This document shows positions 8,208-17,614 of a stretch of DNA of 64,000 nt, piece after piece. The DNA is from Subsaximicrobium wynnwilliamsii. GTDB lineage: Bacteria; Bacteroidota; Bacteroidia; Flavobacteriales; Flavobacteriaceae. Each line of letters starts with the position of its first letter. The first letter of the stretch is position 1. The notes beneath the pieces were generated by a model. It was not told where the DNA came from. It saw only the letters and a list, made by a program, of their open reading frames with translations, and searched no databases. The translations under genes were made by a program, and so were the position numbers. The stretch covers positions 23,557 to 87,556 of the forward strand of contig NZ_VORM01000020.1 in NCBI RefSeq assembly GCF_007997225.1, read 5' to 3'.

Positions 8208-9714
8208 ACTCAAGTTTCGCACTTAATTTAAGCTGCTAATTTACTGTTATTTGCAGGATCTGGTGGATAGGTCAAGAACGACAAAGATTCATTATAAAGT
8301 ACTAACCTTCTTGCAATTGAGTTAATGTCTATATCCTTGACCAATAAATCCAAAACTTCCAAAATATCCACGATTGCCAAAAGCAACCTTTCATTGAGCT
8401 TATGTTCGAGGTAATCCTGTTTTATGTCCTTGAATATACCGCCAATGGTCTGATAAGCTTCCATCCTGTGCCTCAAGCTTATCAATAAGTACCGAACCAT
8501 CGTTAGTGTGGTCTGGGCCACCTGCACGTCAAAATTCGTGGATTGGCATTTGCCCAGGCCCAACAATTGTTTGGCCTCTTTGAAGAATACTTCTATCGTC
8601 CAGCGGATGCTGTATATCTCCATGGTCTTTTTAAAACTCAATTTTGTGTTGGTGGTGATTATGGTGTGCCACGCCCCGTTGACGCCCCTTTTGGAGAGGA
8701 ACACCTTTACTTTTACTCCATCGATCTCGCCAACATATTGGAAGTAGTACAGCTTTAGCGACCTTTGCCTTGACATTTTGCCCTTGCGCTTTCTGAGCTG
8801 TTTGATGGAGTGTTCCTTCCCATCTATGGAAAGCTTGCTGTTGTACTTGTACATCCCAATGACGTGCACCTTTTTATTAACCTTCAAAAGTTTGTTTATC
8901 AAGCTTATGGAGGTAAACCAACTGTCCGTCAAAATATAGTCAACCTCTATCTTACGCTGATTGATGCGCTTGAACATATCCACCAGCATACCCGTTTTTT
9001 TCGAGTTCAGCTCCCTAAAGCGTTTTACAACGGGCAGCCCCTTGCCTCTTTTGGTTTTCTTTTGCTGTTTGCGTTGTTTGCCCGTCAGGCCGTATTTGTT
9101 CTTTTTGTTGTCCTTGTTCTCCCTGTGGAAACTGAAATCCACGGGGATGAAAACGCTCCCGTTCCAGTAGCCTGCAACAAGGAGCTTAAAGCCAAAAATG
9201 AAGCGGTGGTTCACATGGTCAAAGGTCTTGGATAGCCCTTCTATTTTTTTGCCACGCTTCCCTATATCGGTATCATCGAATATCAAACATTTATGATCGT
9301 CCTCTGGCGTGGTAAAATCACGGTCGAGCGACAGGTAGCGTTTTACAAACAGCAAAAGCAGGTTGCGCCAGTCCATTTTCTGATTGGTCAAAGCCCTGTA
9401 ATAGGTATCTTTTTGGGCTTTCACATCAACTGTGGACTTGCCATCGAAGACAGAGCCTATACTTTCCACATCCATAAAAGGTAGGGCCAGGATCAACTTT
9501 ATTAACTCCCAAAACGGGACACCGGATTGTTTCACGGACTTGAAAAGTTTTGAAGTCTTGGGTTTTAGCAATATCTTTGTTTTGTAGCATATTTGTATTT
9601 TCTTGTTTGCACTTTAAAAATACTTAAAAACCAGGCCATTGGCAAGGTTTGTATGCTACATTTTTTCTTTTTTTACCCTAAAATCTCAGTGTTTTTAGGG
9701 TGCGAAACTTGAGT
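8208..9714 (-). mobile_element. IS4-family insertion sequence, 1507 bp, intact
   Basis: Perfect 15-bp terminal inverted repeats ACTCAAGTTTCGCAC (8208-8222) and GTGCGAAACTTGAGT (9700-9714) flank one transposase gene. A 7-bp direct repeat TAGAATA lies immediately outside each end (8201-8207 and 9715-9721), the target site duplication. Identical duplications and an open transposase frame point to a recent insertion into the element, just downstream of the decayed gene at 9773-10377. Confidence 0.93.
8228..9571 (-). CDS. IS4-family transposase
   Basis: DDE transposase that would move the surrounding IS. 447 aa, full length. First catalytic Asp in 'LIFDDTDIGKRG' near residue 98, second in 'YILTDSWFTS' near 220, and the C-terminal Y-(2)-R-(3)-E-(6)-K signature of the IS4 family in 'YSIRWTIEVFFKEAK' near 325-340. 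No frameshift or stop. The coding region fills nearly the whole IS; the start lies about 140 bases from the right inverted repeat. Confidence 0.92.
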   Translation of the reverse strand: MLKPKTSKLFKSVKQSGVPFWELIKLILALPFMDVESIGSVFDGKSTVDVKAQKDTYYRALTNQKMDWRNLLLLFVKRYLSLDRDFTTPEDDHKCLIFDDTDIGKRGKKIEGLSKTFDHVNHRFIFGFKLLVAGYWNGSVFIPVDFSFHRENKDNKKNKYGLTGKQRKQQKKTKRGKGLPVVKRFRELNSKKTGMLVDMFKRINQRKIEVDYILTDSWFTSISLINKLLKVNKKVHVIGMYKYNSKLSIDGKEHSIKQLRKRKGKMSRQRSLKLYYFQYVGEIDGVKVKVFLSKRGVNGAWHTIITTNTKLSFKKTMEIYSIRWTIEVFFKEAKQLLGLGKCQSTNFDVQVAQTTLTMVRYLLISLRHRMEAYQTIGGIFKDIKQDYLEHKLNERLLLAIVDILEVLDLLVKDIDINSIARRLVLYNESLSFLTYPPDPANNSKLAA

Positions 9715-9772
9715 TAGAATAATAAATTCTATCGAATCATAACTTTTATTGCTTCTTAAGAGAAGTTTATTA

Positions 9773-10377
9773 TCAAAAAATATGTACGCAAGTTAAACCC
9801 ATAAAATTCTGTGTAGTATTGAATATGAGTTCTCTTTCTACTGCACTTTTGGTTTCTTCTTTATTAATAATCTTTAAGGTAATTTCTAAATCATCGAAAC
9901 CTATTTCATTTAAAGGCTCAATAAGAATCTTGTCAGTATATAGTTTAAATTCTGCTCTGTCTAAAACTAATAGAACGTCAATTGTAAATGTTAGATATTC
10001 CATACTGTCTATAGCTTTGAAAAGACTATAATTCTCAAAAGTCTGTCGAAGTGGAAAATGGATGTGATCTTTAAATAACTTCTTGCCTATGAGTTTTAAA
10101 AATTTATAGGCATTATCAGAGAATGAGTATTTATTGTAATTAGTTAAGTCATTATCTAAATAGTATTTAGAAGACTATCTACGATACGTTGGGCATGGGG
10201 TATGCGTTCATTAGAATCGTATTCACTGGCCTTGTTAATAGAAATTTCCAACTCGTGATCATCAAATTCGTCAGGAATGTAACTTTTCTATATTTTTTCA
10301 GAAAGGATAAATAGCGTAAGACCTTCCTTTTTACTTGAGATTAGCCTATCATAGAAATCGTTTAAATCTTGTAATTT
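9773..10377 (-). pseudogene. Decayed hypothetical gene with stop and frameshift
   Basis: Reading the minus strand from about 10375 gives a protein-like stretch (LQDLNDFYDRLISSKKEG.., then an in-frame TAG, then KSYIPDEFDDHELEIS..) up to a stop after 'IVDSLLNTI'. The same protein appears to continue in another frame as 'KYYLDNDLTNYNKYSFSD' and then as the 76-codon frame that ends at 9773 ('GLTCVHIF'). At least one nonsense change and one frameshift are therefore needed to read it through. I do not recognise the product; the acidic helical character gives no function. The N-terminus may also be missing, because no start is seen upstream. Confidence 0.6.
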
Positions 10378-10556
10378 TTATCGATGGTGATTGTTTTTGA
10401 CTTTTAAGTAAGATAATAATTATTAAAAAAAATGTCTCCCAAAAACTTTCATTTTTTATTGTAACCCACATATTCAATGTCAAATTTACTATTTTGTAAT
10501 TTAATAAAAATAAACCCTTATAATGCTCAAACACGCACGACATAACTACAGCAACT

Positions 10557-11228
10557 ATGGCATATCCAGACGGTAGCGCTACCCATATAGGTGTTGAGTA
10601 TCAATGTTGGTTTTTGGCTTTACAAATCTCCTTTAGCTTTTTTGAGCCAGATAGGATTATTTATCCTGAAGCATTTATCACTGATGTAAGTATTATTGAT
10701 GATATAAAGGTGGTGGAAAATGGGGTAACAACATTTTATAATGTAAAGCATATATCGCCAGCTAAAAGTATGCATTGGAATATTAGTGAATTAGTTTCCA
10801 ATTGTGTGGTAAAACACATTAAGCAACAATATGAAGTTGATCGGAAAGCTAAGATTGTATTTGTATCCCAAAGTGATTGCTATTTAATAACAGAAGTCTT
10901 TCAACGTGCAGTAAATGCTATTACAGTTAACGATTTGGATATGGTGCTTGCATCAAAAAGATGTATAGAAAATTGGGAAAGTGCTAAAGAAGTTTTCGAT
11001 TACGATGACCAAACCTTACTTGGACTAGCGCAAAATGTTTCTATGAGATGTTTGCCACTCTATGAAATTAAAAAACTAATCGAGCATCGTTTCACAACAT
11101 TAGGTCATCATAAGAATTTGGCGAATCTATTTGTGGCAAAAAGTTTAGAATGTTCGGGTCGAAAAACTAGGATAACAAAAGGGCTAATTAATGGATGGTT
11201 ACTTGAATGTGGCATCAATTTTAAATAA
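10557..11228 (+). CDS. Small DUF4297/Cap4-like protein, partner of the STAND NTPase
   Basis: 223 aa, not firmly recognised. The N-terminus 'GSATHIGVEYQCWFLALQ' followed by 'DDIKVVENGVTTFYNVKH' resembles the start of DUF4297/Cap4-type PD-(D/E)xK nucleases (a Gly-x-x-x-Q helix, then D-D and a Q/E-x-K strand). Here the E/Q of the motif is Asn62 (N-V-K64), so nuclease activity is doubtful. The rest is mixed helix with 'KIVFVSQSD' as a possible core strand. The gene ends nine bases before the large NTPase gene, so the two are very likely co-translated and act together, perhaps as sensor or adaptor and effector. Function is inference from context. Confidence 0.6.
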   Translation: MAYPDGSATHIGVEYQCWFLALQISFSFFEPDRIIYPEAFITDVSIIDDIKVVENGVTTFYNVKHISPAKSMHWNISELVSNCVVKHIKQQYEVDRKAKIVFVSQSDCYLITEVFQRAVNAITVNDLDMVLASKRCIENWESAKEVFDYDDQTLLGLAQNVSMRCLPLYEIKKLIEHRFTTLGHHKNLANLFVAKSLECSGRKTRITKGLINGWLLECGINFK

Positions 11229-11237
11229 ATTCGATAA

Positions 11238-14200
11238 ATGAAACAAGATTTATATGCTAATAGAGCGTTAGATTTCAATAAGCTAGATCATAGGGAGTTT
11301 GAAGAGGTGGTGTATCATTATTTTAAGGATCAGATTGATAAAGATCTGTATTATGGAATTTATGATAACGTAGAGCTTTCTTCTAGTGTTGGAGAACGTG
11401 GAGCTGATGCTATGCTTTTTCTAGATGGAAAAATAACGGGCATAGTGCAATGCAAAAAGTATAAATCCAATCTAACAATAGATTTGGTATTATCAGAGAT
11501 TATAAAATTTTTATTATACCACATTTTAGAAACTCAATTATCCAATAAAAATACCTCTTCTTTAATCAACGACATCAAAGATTTTAGCTACTACTTTGTT
11601 GTATCAAAAGATTTTACCCAAGCTACAAAATTACTTTTGGCTAGTTTCAATCAAAAATGGTCTACAAAGAACATTCCCTCAATTATTTCTAAGGTTACTT
11701 CTGTTAAATCTTTTGAAAAATTAAATATTGAGAAAGCCCAAGAGCAATTAAAAGAACTTCTTAATTCCATAAATGTAGTGCCGATAACAGCAGTAGATTT
11801 AGATCCTATAGTACGAATTAATCCTTATTTAAAAAACCGATATTTCTCACCGCAATCGTTAGTTGGCAAAGAACAAAAAGATATTTTTATAAAACAGAAT
11901 AACACTAATGAAGATGATTCTATTAGCAAGGAGTTTGCAGTTAAAAAAACTGAGTTAATTTCAAATGACATAACACGAGTAAAATCTTTTTTTGGCAAGA
12001 ACGAATTGCTTAAAATCAAGCGTGCCGAGACAGAAGAAATTTTTGAATGGATACAACAAAAGCCTAAAGAAAATGAATTGAACATAGCTGTCGTTGCTGG
12101 TAATGCAGGAATGGGCAAATCAGTGATTCTATCTCAACTCTATTCTAAACTAAAGTCTGAAAATATTCCTGTAATCTCTTTAAAAGCTGATAGATTAATA
12201 TTTAATTCGATTAAGGATTTAGAATCCGAATATAATCTCGATGTAAGTTTTGAAAAATTATTTGATAGACTTATTGAATCTGATAAGACAGGAGTTCTTT
12301 TAATTGATCAGATAGATGCTTTATCTCAAGCTTTATCATCAGACTTAAAACCACTAAAGTTCTACGATAATCTTATACAGAGGTTTACAAGCCATCCAAA
12401 AGTAAAAATTGTTATCTCTACTAGAATTTATGACCTTAATTATGATCCTATTATATCTAATTACAAGGGAAAGAAAAGTTTTATAATTAGGGCGCTTAAA
12501 AGAGATGTTCTAATCGATGTGTTAAAACGCTCTGGAATTGAGAAGGTAGGACAATTTACAGAAGCTTTTCTAGAATTAATTGCTGTTCCTTTACATCTTG
12601 ATGTGTTCTTAAAGGTTTACTCAGAAAGTCTTAAGGTCAAAGAAATTAAGAGTCTTCAAGATTTGTATTCGCAATTATGGAAACAGAAAATTTTGGAAGC
12701 AAAGCGTTTTAATATAACTGCTGTAAACCCAGAAAATCTATCTGATTTTATATTTAAAGTAGCTTTAAAAATGTACGATCTTCAAGAAATAAATTTAGAT
12801 GCTAGATTATTTGAAGACCAATATTTTAAAGAGATAAAATTTCTAAAATCAGAAGGTATCCTTGTTGACGCTAAAAACATTGAGTTTTTTCATCAATCGT
12901 TCTTTGATTATGCCTATGCAAGAAACTTTATAAACGGAGAAAAAGATTTACTCACAGATATCCTAAATAGACATCAAGGATTGTTTGTAAGATCAAAAAT
13001 TAAACAAATCCTAAATTATAAAAGTAGTGTATTGCATCATGAATATGTGAGTGATGTCAATAAAATTTTGCAACATAAAGAGGTTCGTTTTCATATTAAG
13101 CTATTAATCCTGCAAGAAATTGCATTTCAAGAAAGCCCAACTATTGCCGAGCAAAACACTGTTGAACACATAGTATTTGCAGATGATGAATTAAAAAGTG
13201 CCTTTAATACATCACTTATGGATCAAGGATGGTTATCGTTTTTTATTAATAGGGATATTTTTAGAGAAGATATTGAAAATAATAATGATGAGCTAAAAAC
13301 TCAAATAACAAGTTCTTTAAGACGAGTTGCTTTAGCTGAGAATAATGAGAATTTACTCAAGTACTACAAAACTTTAAAAGATTCTTCCATCAAAGATGAG
13401 TTAATAATAGATTATCTATGGCAAATAGGCGAGGTTAAAAGTGAACTTGCAATAGAATTAATTGAAAATGTTTTTAGCCGAAAAAAAGAATACTCAAAGC
13501 AATACTGGTTTTATAGTATCCTAGAAAACACATCAACAAATTTTCCAACATGGACAGCCAAAAACCTACGTGAGCATATTGATATTGTTAAAGGGACAGA
13601 TATAAATGACGATAAAAATTATTTCTACACACAACATTTAGGCGGTCGGATATATGAAAAGCTTTGGGCGAAACACCCAGATGTTGCCTATACACTAGTA
13701 AAAGATGTTATAACTGAAATTATATCAAAACGTAAATTTGAAAGAAATGGCATTATAGAACTAGATTCAGCCTTTCTATTATATGATAGAAAAAACCTTG
13801 ATTTGTATAAGCATAATAAGCAATTAGATATTCTTCAAACTTATCTCGAAGGTAAATTCATAACCGATCCGAATTTTGTAAGAGATGAAGTAAATAAATA
13901 TCTTGATTCTAATAGAATTGTATATATAATAATTGGTTTTAGTATCATCTTTAAATATCCTAAAGAGTTTAAAAACGAAGCGTATCCTTTTTTCTCAGAT
14001 ACCACAAAGCTTGAGGAATTATATAGTTTAAACCGATATTTGAATTATATGATGTTAGAGGTATTTGGTCAAATGTATCATGTGCTAAATGATGAAGAAA
14101 AAAATAAAATAGAAGATATATTATTATCAAACTTTAGAAAAAGAGTTGAATTACGAGTTATTATAAATGATGATGGCTCTAAAAGGAAAAATAAATATTA

Positions 14201-15722
14201 CGGAATAGGTAAGTATGAATTACTTAATTCTATAAATGATAAAGGCAAGATGCCAAAGCATTTAAAAAAGGATTATTTAGAGTTATTTCGAAAATTTGGA
14301 GCTATTAAAAACGAAGAGCCTGAAGGCACGGTAGTTTTTGTCAATAGAGACCCGCTAGGTAATCCTGAATATGACAAATTCTCCCTAGAAGACTGGCGAA
14401 ATAGTTTTAAAACCTACACCCATACAAATAAAAATTACAACAGTTGGAATCAACCAGCAGAATATGAACACGGTCGAAAATTTGTAACAGTTGTCTCAGA
14501 AGAACCGAATAAATTCATTGATTTCGTGTATAATATAATTGATGATAGCGAAATATCAAATACATATATAGTAAAAGCACTTGAAGGATTAAAAGAAGGT
14601 GGAATTGATGTAGATAAGCTTAAGGATGTATTTCTTTATGCAATAAATCAAAGAAAATATGAAAAAGAAAATACACTTTATCTAATTTGGGTAACACGAT
14701 ATTTTACAGATAAAAAAAAGGTGTACCCAGAAATATTAGATTATTTAAAACTACAGATTGTTTCAGGAGATGAGGGTAGAGAAAATTTAAATGATGCTTT
14801 ATCAACAGGGATTAATTCAATAAGAGGCGCTGCTGCCAGCAGTCTTGTAGATTATAGTTTTTCTAACAAGACATTTAATTTTGTTTGTGAAACGCTTCAA
14901 TTATTGGTGGATAATTCTCGTCCATCCACAAGAGCTTCTGCTATCTATAAATTACAATATTTATTAAAATACGGTAAGGAGGAAATTTTAAATCTATTTT
15001 TAGGATTAGCTAAAGATTATGATGCAGGTGTATTAAAAATATCGATTAATCCGCTGCAATATTTAGTTCACTACAATTTTGAAAGGTTGATTCCATTCTT
15101 TGAAAGCGCTTTACAAGTCAAGGAGTCTAATAAAGAAATAGGTAAATTAATAACTATAGGTTATTGTAATAACTATGTTGAAGCTGATGATTTATTAGAA
15201 TCATTTTTAAAACATAATGAGCCAAATAGTATAATAAAAACAGCTTTTGAGTTTATCGAAAATGGACATAAAGTTGAAATGGCACTCACACTTGTAATGA
15301 GATTTTTAGACTTAGAATCTAAAGAAGTTGGAGAGATTTATAATAGAGCATTCTTTCATTTGAAACCAAAACAGTTTAAAAAATTACGTACTTTTCTTTT
15401 TGAATATGTTGAATCTTCCGTAGGAAAATGGAGAGAGTACCCTTTTTATGATTTCTTATTAGAATGTTCAGGAGAACACTATGATGATTGTATAAATTTA
15501 GCCAGAGAATATAAAAATCATTACGAACCAAATGTTACCCAAAGAGGATTACAAAACGCTCCTTTAAAAGTAATAATTAGCTCATACAATGCAGTGAGAG
15601 AATATGACAAATCAAATCCTATTTTAGATAAAGCGATGGATATTTTTGATGATATGCTAAAGAACGAAGATTATATAAACGCTTCGGCTCATCAAATTTT
15701 AAAAGATGTTGATTCTTATTAA
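11238..15722 (+). CDS. Mrr-like nuclease + STAND NTPase + helical repeat protein (putative anti-phage)
   Basis: 1494 aa. Residues ~10-110 look like an Mrr/PD-(D/E)xK endonuclease: 'HREFEEVVYHYF' helix, then D57 in 'ERGADAMLFLDGK' and Q71-x-K73 in 'IVQCKKYK'. A P-loop NTPase of STAND/NACHT type follows: Walker A 'GNAGMGKS' near 287-294, Walker B 'VLLIDQIDAL' near 352-361 and 'IVISTRIYD' near 392-400. From ~480 to the end there are alpha-helical repeat-like sequences suited to recognising a ligand. This order (nuclease, NTPase, repeats) is that of Avs-like and related prokaryotic immune NTPases, which sense phage proteins and then cut DNA. Assignment to a known Avs type is not possible here. 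It is paired with the small gene upstream and framed by two insertion sequences. Confidence 0.75.
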   Translation: MKQDLYANRALDFNKLDHREFEEVVYHYFKDQIDKDLYYGIYDNVELSSSVGERGADAMLFLDGKITGIVQCKKYKSNLTIDLVLSEIIKFLLYHILETQLSNKNTSSLINDIKDFSYYFVVSKDFTQATKLLLASFNQKWSTKNIPSIISKVTSVKSFEKLNIEKAQEQLKELLNSINVVPITAVDLDPIVRINPYLKNRYFSPQSLVGKEQKDIFIKQNNTNEDDSISKEFAVKKTELISNDITRVKSFFGKNELLKIKRAETEEIFEWIQQKPKENELNIAVVAGNAGMGKSVILSQLYSKLKSENIPVISLKADRLIFNSIKDLESEYNLDVSFEKLFDRLIESDKTGVLLIDQIDALSQALSSDLKPLKFYDNLIQRFTSHPKVKIVISTRIYDLNYDPIISNYKGKKSFIIRALKRDVLIDVLKRSGIEKVGQFTEAFLELIAVPLHLDVFLKVYSESLKVKEIKSLQDLYSQLWKQKILEAKRFNITAVNPENLSDFIFKVALKMYDLQEINLDARLFEDQYFKEIKFLKSEGILVDAKNIEFFHQSFFDYAYARNFINGEKDLLTDILNRHQGLFVRSKIKQILNYKSSVLHHEYVSDVNKILQHKEVRFHIKLLILQEIAFQESPTIAEQNTVEHIVFADDELKSAFNTSLMDQGWLSFFINRDIFREDIENNNDELKTQITSSLRRVALAENNENLLKYYKTLKDSSIKDELIIDYLWQIGEVKSELAIELIENVFSRKKEYSKQYWFYSILENTSTNFPTWTAKNLREHIDIVKGTDINDDKNYFYTQHLGGRIYEKLWAKHPDVAYTLVKDVITEIISKRKFERNGIIELDSAFLLYDRKNLDLYKHNKQLDILQTYLEGKFITDPNFVRDEVNKYLDSNRIVYIIIGFSIIFKYPKEFKNEAYPFFSDTTKLEELYSLNRYLNYMMLEVFGQMYHVLNDEEKNKIEDILLSNFRKRVELRVIINDDGSKRKNKYYGIGKYELLNSINDKGKMPKHLKKDYLELFRKFGAIKNEEPEGTVVFVNRDPLGNPEYDKFSLEDWRNSFKTYTHTNKNYNSWNQPAEYEHGRKFVTVVSEEPNKFIDFVYNIIDDSEISNTYIVKALEGLKEGGIDVDKLKDVFLYAINQRKYEKENTLYLIWVTRYFTDKKKVYPEILDYLKLQIVSGDEGRENLNDALSTGINSIRGAAASSLVDYSFSNKTFNFVCETLQLLVDNSRPSTRASAIYKLQYLLKYGKEEILNLFLGLAKDYDAGVLKISINPLQYLVHYNFERLIPFFESALQVKESNKEIGKLITIGYCNNYVEADDLLESFLKHNEPNSIIKTAFEFIENGHKVEMALTLVMRFLDLESKEVGEIYNRAFFHLKPKQFKKLRTFLFEYVESSVGKWREYPFYDFLLECSGEHYDDCINLAREYKNHYEPNVTQRGLQNAPLKVIISSYNAVREYDKSNPILDKAMDIFDDMLKNEDYINASAHQILKDVDSY

Positions 15723-15822
15723 ATACTAAATTACCAATCGTACAGGGCTAAATTTTATATTACACTAACGTATAGCGCTTTGAAAAAATTATGAACTAAA
15801 ATTAGGGAATATTATACTATCA

Positions 15823-17458
15823 CCTTAAATCCGCAAGTTCCTAATTTGCTTTTTTGAAATTTATTCTTTAGGTCAAAAACCGTCATTTCAGACCAGCTTT
15901 CAGTTGTTTTTTGATTGTCGATTCGTTCGTTTTTTTGCCAGGACTTATTTTTTTGAAGCCATCGGTCTTTTGATCTTAATATTTCCGGATTCAGCGCATT
16001 TAGGGCGTTTTAGGGCCATGTTAGGGCATGCCTTGCCCTTGGTATTGGTTTTTGACTTTCGGACTCCTATGTCAACAGCAAATGGTACGGCCTCTGGGTG
16101 AACAGCTTGAGTATTTTTTGTCGTCCTCTTTCTATCCATTTGAAAGGGACTGTCACAAATCTGAATATGAATTTCTTGATCCTGAAATTAGGCTTTACAA
16201 ACGTTACTTTTTCAGCTATTTTCTTTAAGATCATCAAATAGAAATTCCTGCACATGGCAGTCAGGATCATATAGACCGTGTTTTCTTCCAGAAATGAAAA
16301 AGGCAGGTTCTTCCAACCGAAATCATTGTTCATCTCATCAAATATCTTTTCAGTTGCACCTCTTTGGTTGTAATATTCAATAATTTCCCTGTCGGTGGAG
16401 GTTCGGTCATTCGTCGCTATTGCCCTATAAGTGAAGTCGTTTCCGAAAAAGGCATCTGTTTGCCCGGTATTGTTCTTTTGTCTGCTAACTACATATCTAT
16501 AGGTCTTTTCCCCTCCAAAGGGAGTATAGCCAATACTGCATACCTCCACATCGAACAGTCCGATCCGCACAGTTCTCCAATCTTTCATTACTTTTACTCT
16601 GTTGGAGAGTTCACCGCAACGTTGGGCCCTTATATAAAATCTTTCGCTATTTTCTTCTACCACTTCTATGACCTCTTTTGTAAAGGAGCCACAATCCATG
16701 CGACTTCTATCGATTTTAATGCGCTTGTCCTTTAGCATTGAATATGCATCTTCTAATGTTTCAGCTTGTTTGAACTTTACATTACTGTTGCCGTTCCTGT
16801 TTTCAATGTAAACGATCTCTTTGCCAATGCTTGCCACGCCCGGGAAATAGCCCTTTTCCATCTTATAGCCCTTTCTGGAATCGTATTTTTCGCAAGGCAC
16901 GAACTGATGGTCAAAGTCAAGATCATACAATTTATTGGGAACCAGGGTCTTTAATTGCAACAACATATCTAAATTCAGTGCGTTGAGCGTGGCGTGCCTG
17001 CTAATGTCATTTACGGAACCGGACTTGCCGATGTGGACTTCCTTGTCCAGGGACAAGGATTTTTGAAGGCGAAGAAGTGTATCGGGAGAGCAGACCTTGA
17101 GATTTTCGATCTGCAAAAATTCCTCTCTTAGGTTTGCACTAATGTCCTCGGCGCAATCTCCACCTGCAAAGATGATTGACCACATGTTCTTTATTGCATC
17201 GCTAAAATTGAATTGGGCCTGTGGCGGGCGCTCCCCAAGGTGTTCTGTGATTAATGCCGGAAGTTGTAGGTTGTCGAATTCGGCTGAAATAAAATTAAGT
17301 CCGCCAAAAGACTTGATATTATCGGAAGAAAGTGTAATTTTCATCTGCAACGATGTTTTCACCTAAATTGGTGAAAATATTTGAAAGGGGAAAGGCTTTA
17401 AGACTCCGGTCTTATTGACTTTTCCACTTTCTTATTAACATCACTTGCGGATGTTAGG
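15823..17458 (-). mobile_element. IS1380-family insertion sequence, 1636 bp, intact
   Basis: Imperfect terminal inverted repeats CCTTAAATCCGCAAGT (15823-15838) and ACTTGCGGATGTTAGG (17443-17458), which match at 14 of 16 positions, enclose a full transposase gene. The 5-bp sequence TATCA lies directly outside both ends (15818-15822 and 17459-17463), a target site duplication. The 344 bases between 15722 and the transposase stop hold the IS left end and no other gene. Confidence 0.9.
16067..17362 (-). CDS. IS1380-family transposase
   Basis: DDE transposase, 431 aa, complete. The first Asp region is 'LYDLDFDHQFVPCEKYDSRKG' (near 140-160), the second 'IDRSRMDCGSF' (near 225), and the C-terminal signature 'YNQRGATEKIFDEMNNDFGW' (near 335-355) has the Y..R...E......D/N pattern of this family. 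N-terminus 'FGGLNFI' and 'LPALITEHLGERPPQA' are also typical of IS1380 proteins in Bacteroidota. Open frame and clean ends suggest it can still transpose. Confidence 0.92.
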   Translation of the reverse strand: MKTSLQMKITLSSDNIKSFGGLNFISAEFDNLQLPALITEHLGERPPQAQFNFSDAIKNMWSIIFAGGDCAEDISANLREEFLQIENLKVCSPDTLLRLQKSLSLDKEVHIGKSGSVNDISRHATLNALNLDMLLQLKTLVPNKLYDLDFDHQFVPCEKYDSRKGYKMEKGYFPGVASIGKEIVYIENRNGNSNVKFKQAETLEDAYSMLKDKRIKIDRSRMDCGSFTKEVIEVVEENSERFYIRAQRCGELSNRVKVMKDWRTVRIGLFDVEVCSIGYTPFGGEKTYRYVVSRQKNNTGQTDAFFGNDFTYRAIATNDRTSTDREIIEYYNQRGATEKIFDEMNNDFGWKNLPFSFLEENTVYMILTAMCRNFYLMILKKIAEKVTFVKPNFRIKKFIFRFVTVPFKWIERGRQKILKLFTQRPYHLLLT

Positions 17459-17614
17459 TATCAATATATGTTGAACTTATTAGGTATAACATTTCTTCAA
17501 ATCGGAATTTCAATTAAAAAAGCTATCAATGCGCTTTAATCAATGTCAAATCTCAATAATAATGAAAATCCTTATTAATTGTAAGATTATCCGTTAGTTG
17601 TAATTGAGAAATCA

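Noticed and set aside
17582..17614. LytTR gene truncated by the IS1380 insertion
   Set aside because: The IS ends at 17458 with a clean target duplication and the frame closes at 17582, so the IS lies upstream of the gene, not in it. The receiver domain is present from its first strand.
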